This document shows, piece after piece, positions 63,649 through 64,000 of a stretch of DNA of 64,000 bases. Positions within the stretch are counted from its first letter, which is position 1, and the number at the start of each line of letters is the position of its first letter. Source of the DNA: Oscillospiraceae bacterium (lineage in GTDB: Bacteria; Bacillota; Clostridia; Oscillospirales; Oscillospiraceae); NCBI GenBank assembly GCA_029257695.1, contig JARIAU010000062.1, positions 1 through 64,000 on the forward strand. The letters are read 5' to 3'. The position numbers and the translations under genes were made by a program. Under the pieces are notes generated by a model. It made no database searches and had not been told where the DNA came from. It saw nothing but the letters and a program-made list of their open reading frames with translations.

Positions 63649-63700
63649 TGTTCGTTTTTGGGTATGGCTTGTTTATAATATAACAAGAGGCCGGTCGGTT
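63649..63700. promoter_or_regulatory. divergent tetR-SDR promoter region
   Basis: A + strand -10 (TATAAT at 63674-63679) has only a weak -35 (TTGTTC or TTCGTT). CCGGTCGG at 63691-63698 repeats the motif in the AAA ATPase promoter. The rest of 63568-63774 shows no gene. Confidence 0.4.
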
Positions 63701-63774
63701 TGCAACAACAATCCAGACAACCCGGCGCAAGCACAGTGTGCTGCAACTTACCAACAATCAAGGGAGTGTGTGGA

Positions 63775-64000
63775 ATGAAAAACTACATGGATTTGACAGG
63801 CCGTGTGGCCATTGTGACCGGTGCGTCTTCCGGTCTTGGATACGCATACAGCAAAGCTTTGGCCGAAAACGGTGCAAAAGTGGCTGCCTTTGCCCGCCGT
63901 CTGGACAAGCTGGAGCAGCTGAAGGCAGAAATCGAGGCCGCCGGCGGTGTCTGTCTGCCGGTCCGTTGTGATGTGACCAAGGAAGAAGATGTGGTCAACG
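63775..64000 (+). CDS. short-chain dehydrogenase/reductase, N-terminal part
   Basis: Runs off the window end after about 75 residues. The classical SDR cofactor motif TGASSGLG lies after GRVAIVTG, with FARRLDKLEQL and CDVTKEEDV next. The opening MKNYMDLTGR and the spacing suit gluconate-5-dehydrogenase-like or 3-oxoacyl reductase-like enzymes. AAGGGAG precedes the ATG. Divergent from TetR, so probably controlled by it. Confidence 0.88.
   Translation, partial: MKNYMDLTGRVAIVTGASSGLGYAYSKALAENGAKVAAFARRLDKLEQLKAEIEAAGGVCLPVRCDVTKEEDVVN

Noticed and set aside
1..64000. CRISPR arrays, insertion sequences, prophage genes, rRNA, further tRNAs
   Set aside because: I looked for regular direct repeats, transposase motifs, phage structural genes and tRNA T-loops; only the one tRNA-Leu was found.

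Overview
The window looks like chromosomal DNA from a low-oxygen, spore-forming (or recently asporogenous) Firmicute, most likely a gut Oscillospiraceae-type clostridium. This rests on gene content: a SpoVAC protein, a GerS/YdcC-like lipoprotein beside alr, two T-box leaders, PerR with rubrerythrin, an FprA-type flavodiiron protein, IreB, YqhQ and the ybxF-rpsL-rpsG-fusA-tuf order. The DNA is moderately GC-rich and densely packed. I see no insertion sequence, prophage, CRISPR array or rRNA. This is core chromosome with a few accessory transport loci.

Layout. 1-3712: truA (cut by the window edge), the ECF transporter module ecfA1-ecfA2-ecfT, and an RlmI-like methyltransferase. 3972-11605: a ROK-regulated sugar-type locus with a binding protein, ATPase, permease, two xylose-isomerase-like TIM barrels and a Gfo/Idh/MocA dehydrogenase; substrate unknown. 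11883-17949: adenosine deaminase, a DUF6512-like membrane protein, an SGNH hydrolase, a lone spoVAC, hemW, an RluA-family pseudouridine synthase and MscS. 18022-23084: the str operon with tandem promoters, plus a separate tuf promoter. 23147-24471: a perR-rbr-TSCPD operon with its own Fur/PerR-type palindrome. 24576-28901: an LEA-like lipoprotein, then nnr, a GerS-like lipoprotein, alr and mazF.

29052-33115: a Phe T-box and pheST, where PheT carries an extra internal domain. 33360-38399: ireB, a conserved small protein, an SH3/NlpC-P60 hydrolase, a split chromate transporter pair with LysR, and a DUF4430 lipoprotein. 38469-41218: a Cys T-box driving epsC-cysS and a small resolvase-like HTH gene. 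41243-50627: recA-recX-rimO-pgsA, yqhQ-prmC, and a two-component system with a lipoprotein. 50809-52384: tRNA-Leu(CAA), YitT and a small membrane protein. 52570-57475: a complete peptide/nickel-type ABC importer. 57780-64000: a CNNM/CorC protein, a flavodiiron protein, a zinc-ribbon/Big2 membrane protein, a CbxX-type AAA ATPase, TetR and the start of an SDR.

How they work together: translation (EF-Tu, EF-G, S7, S12, PheRS, CysRS, RimO acting on S12, PrmC) dominates. Amino-acid supply is sensed by two T-boxes. Oxygen defence is covered by PerR, rubrerythrin and flavodiiron protein. I found no clear new defence or mobile system. The best candidates for something undescribed are the unassigned sugar locus, the duplicated OB-like domain in PheT, the resolvase-derived HTH gene in the cysteine operon and the AAA ATPase/TetR/SDR corner. 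All RNA folds, promoters and starts were read by eye.
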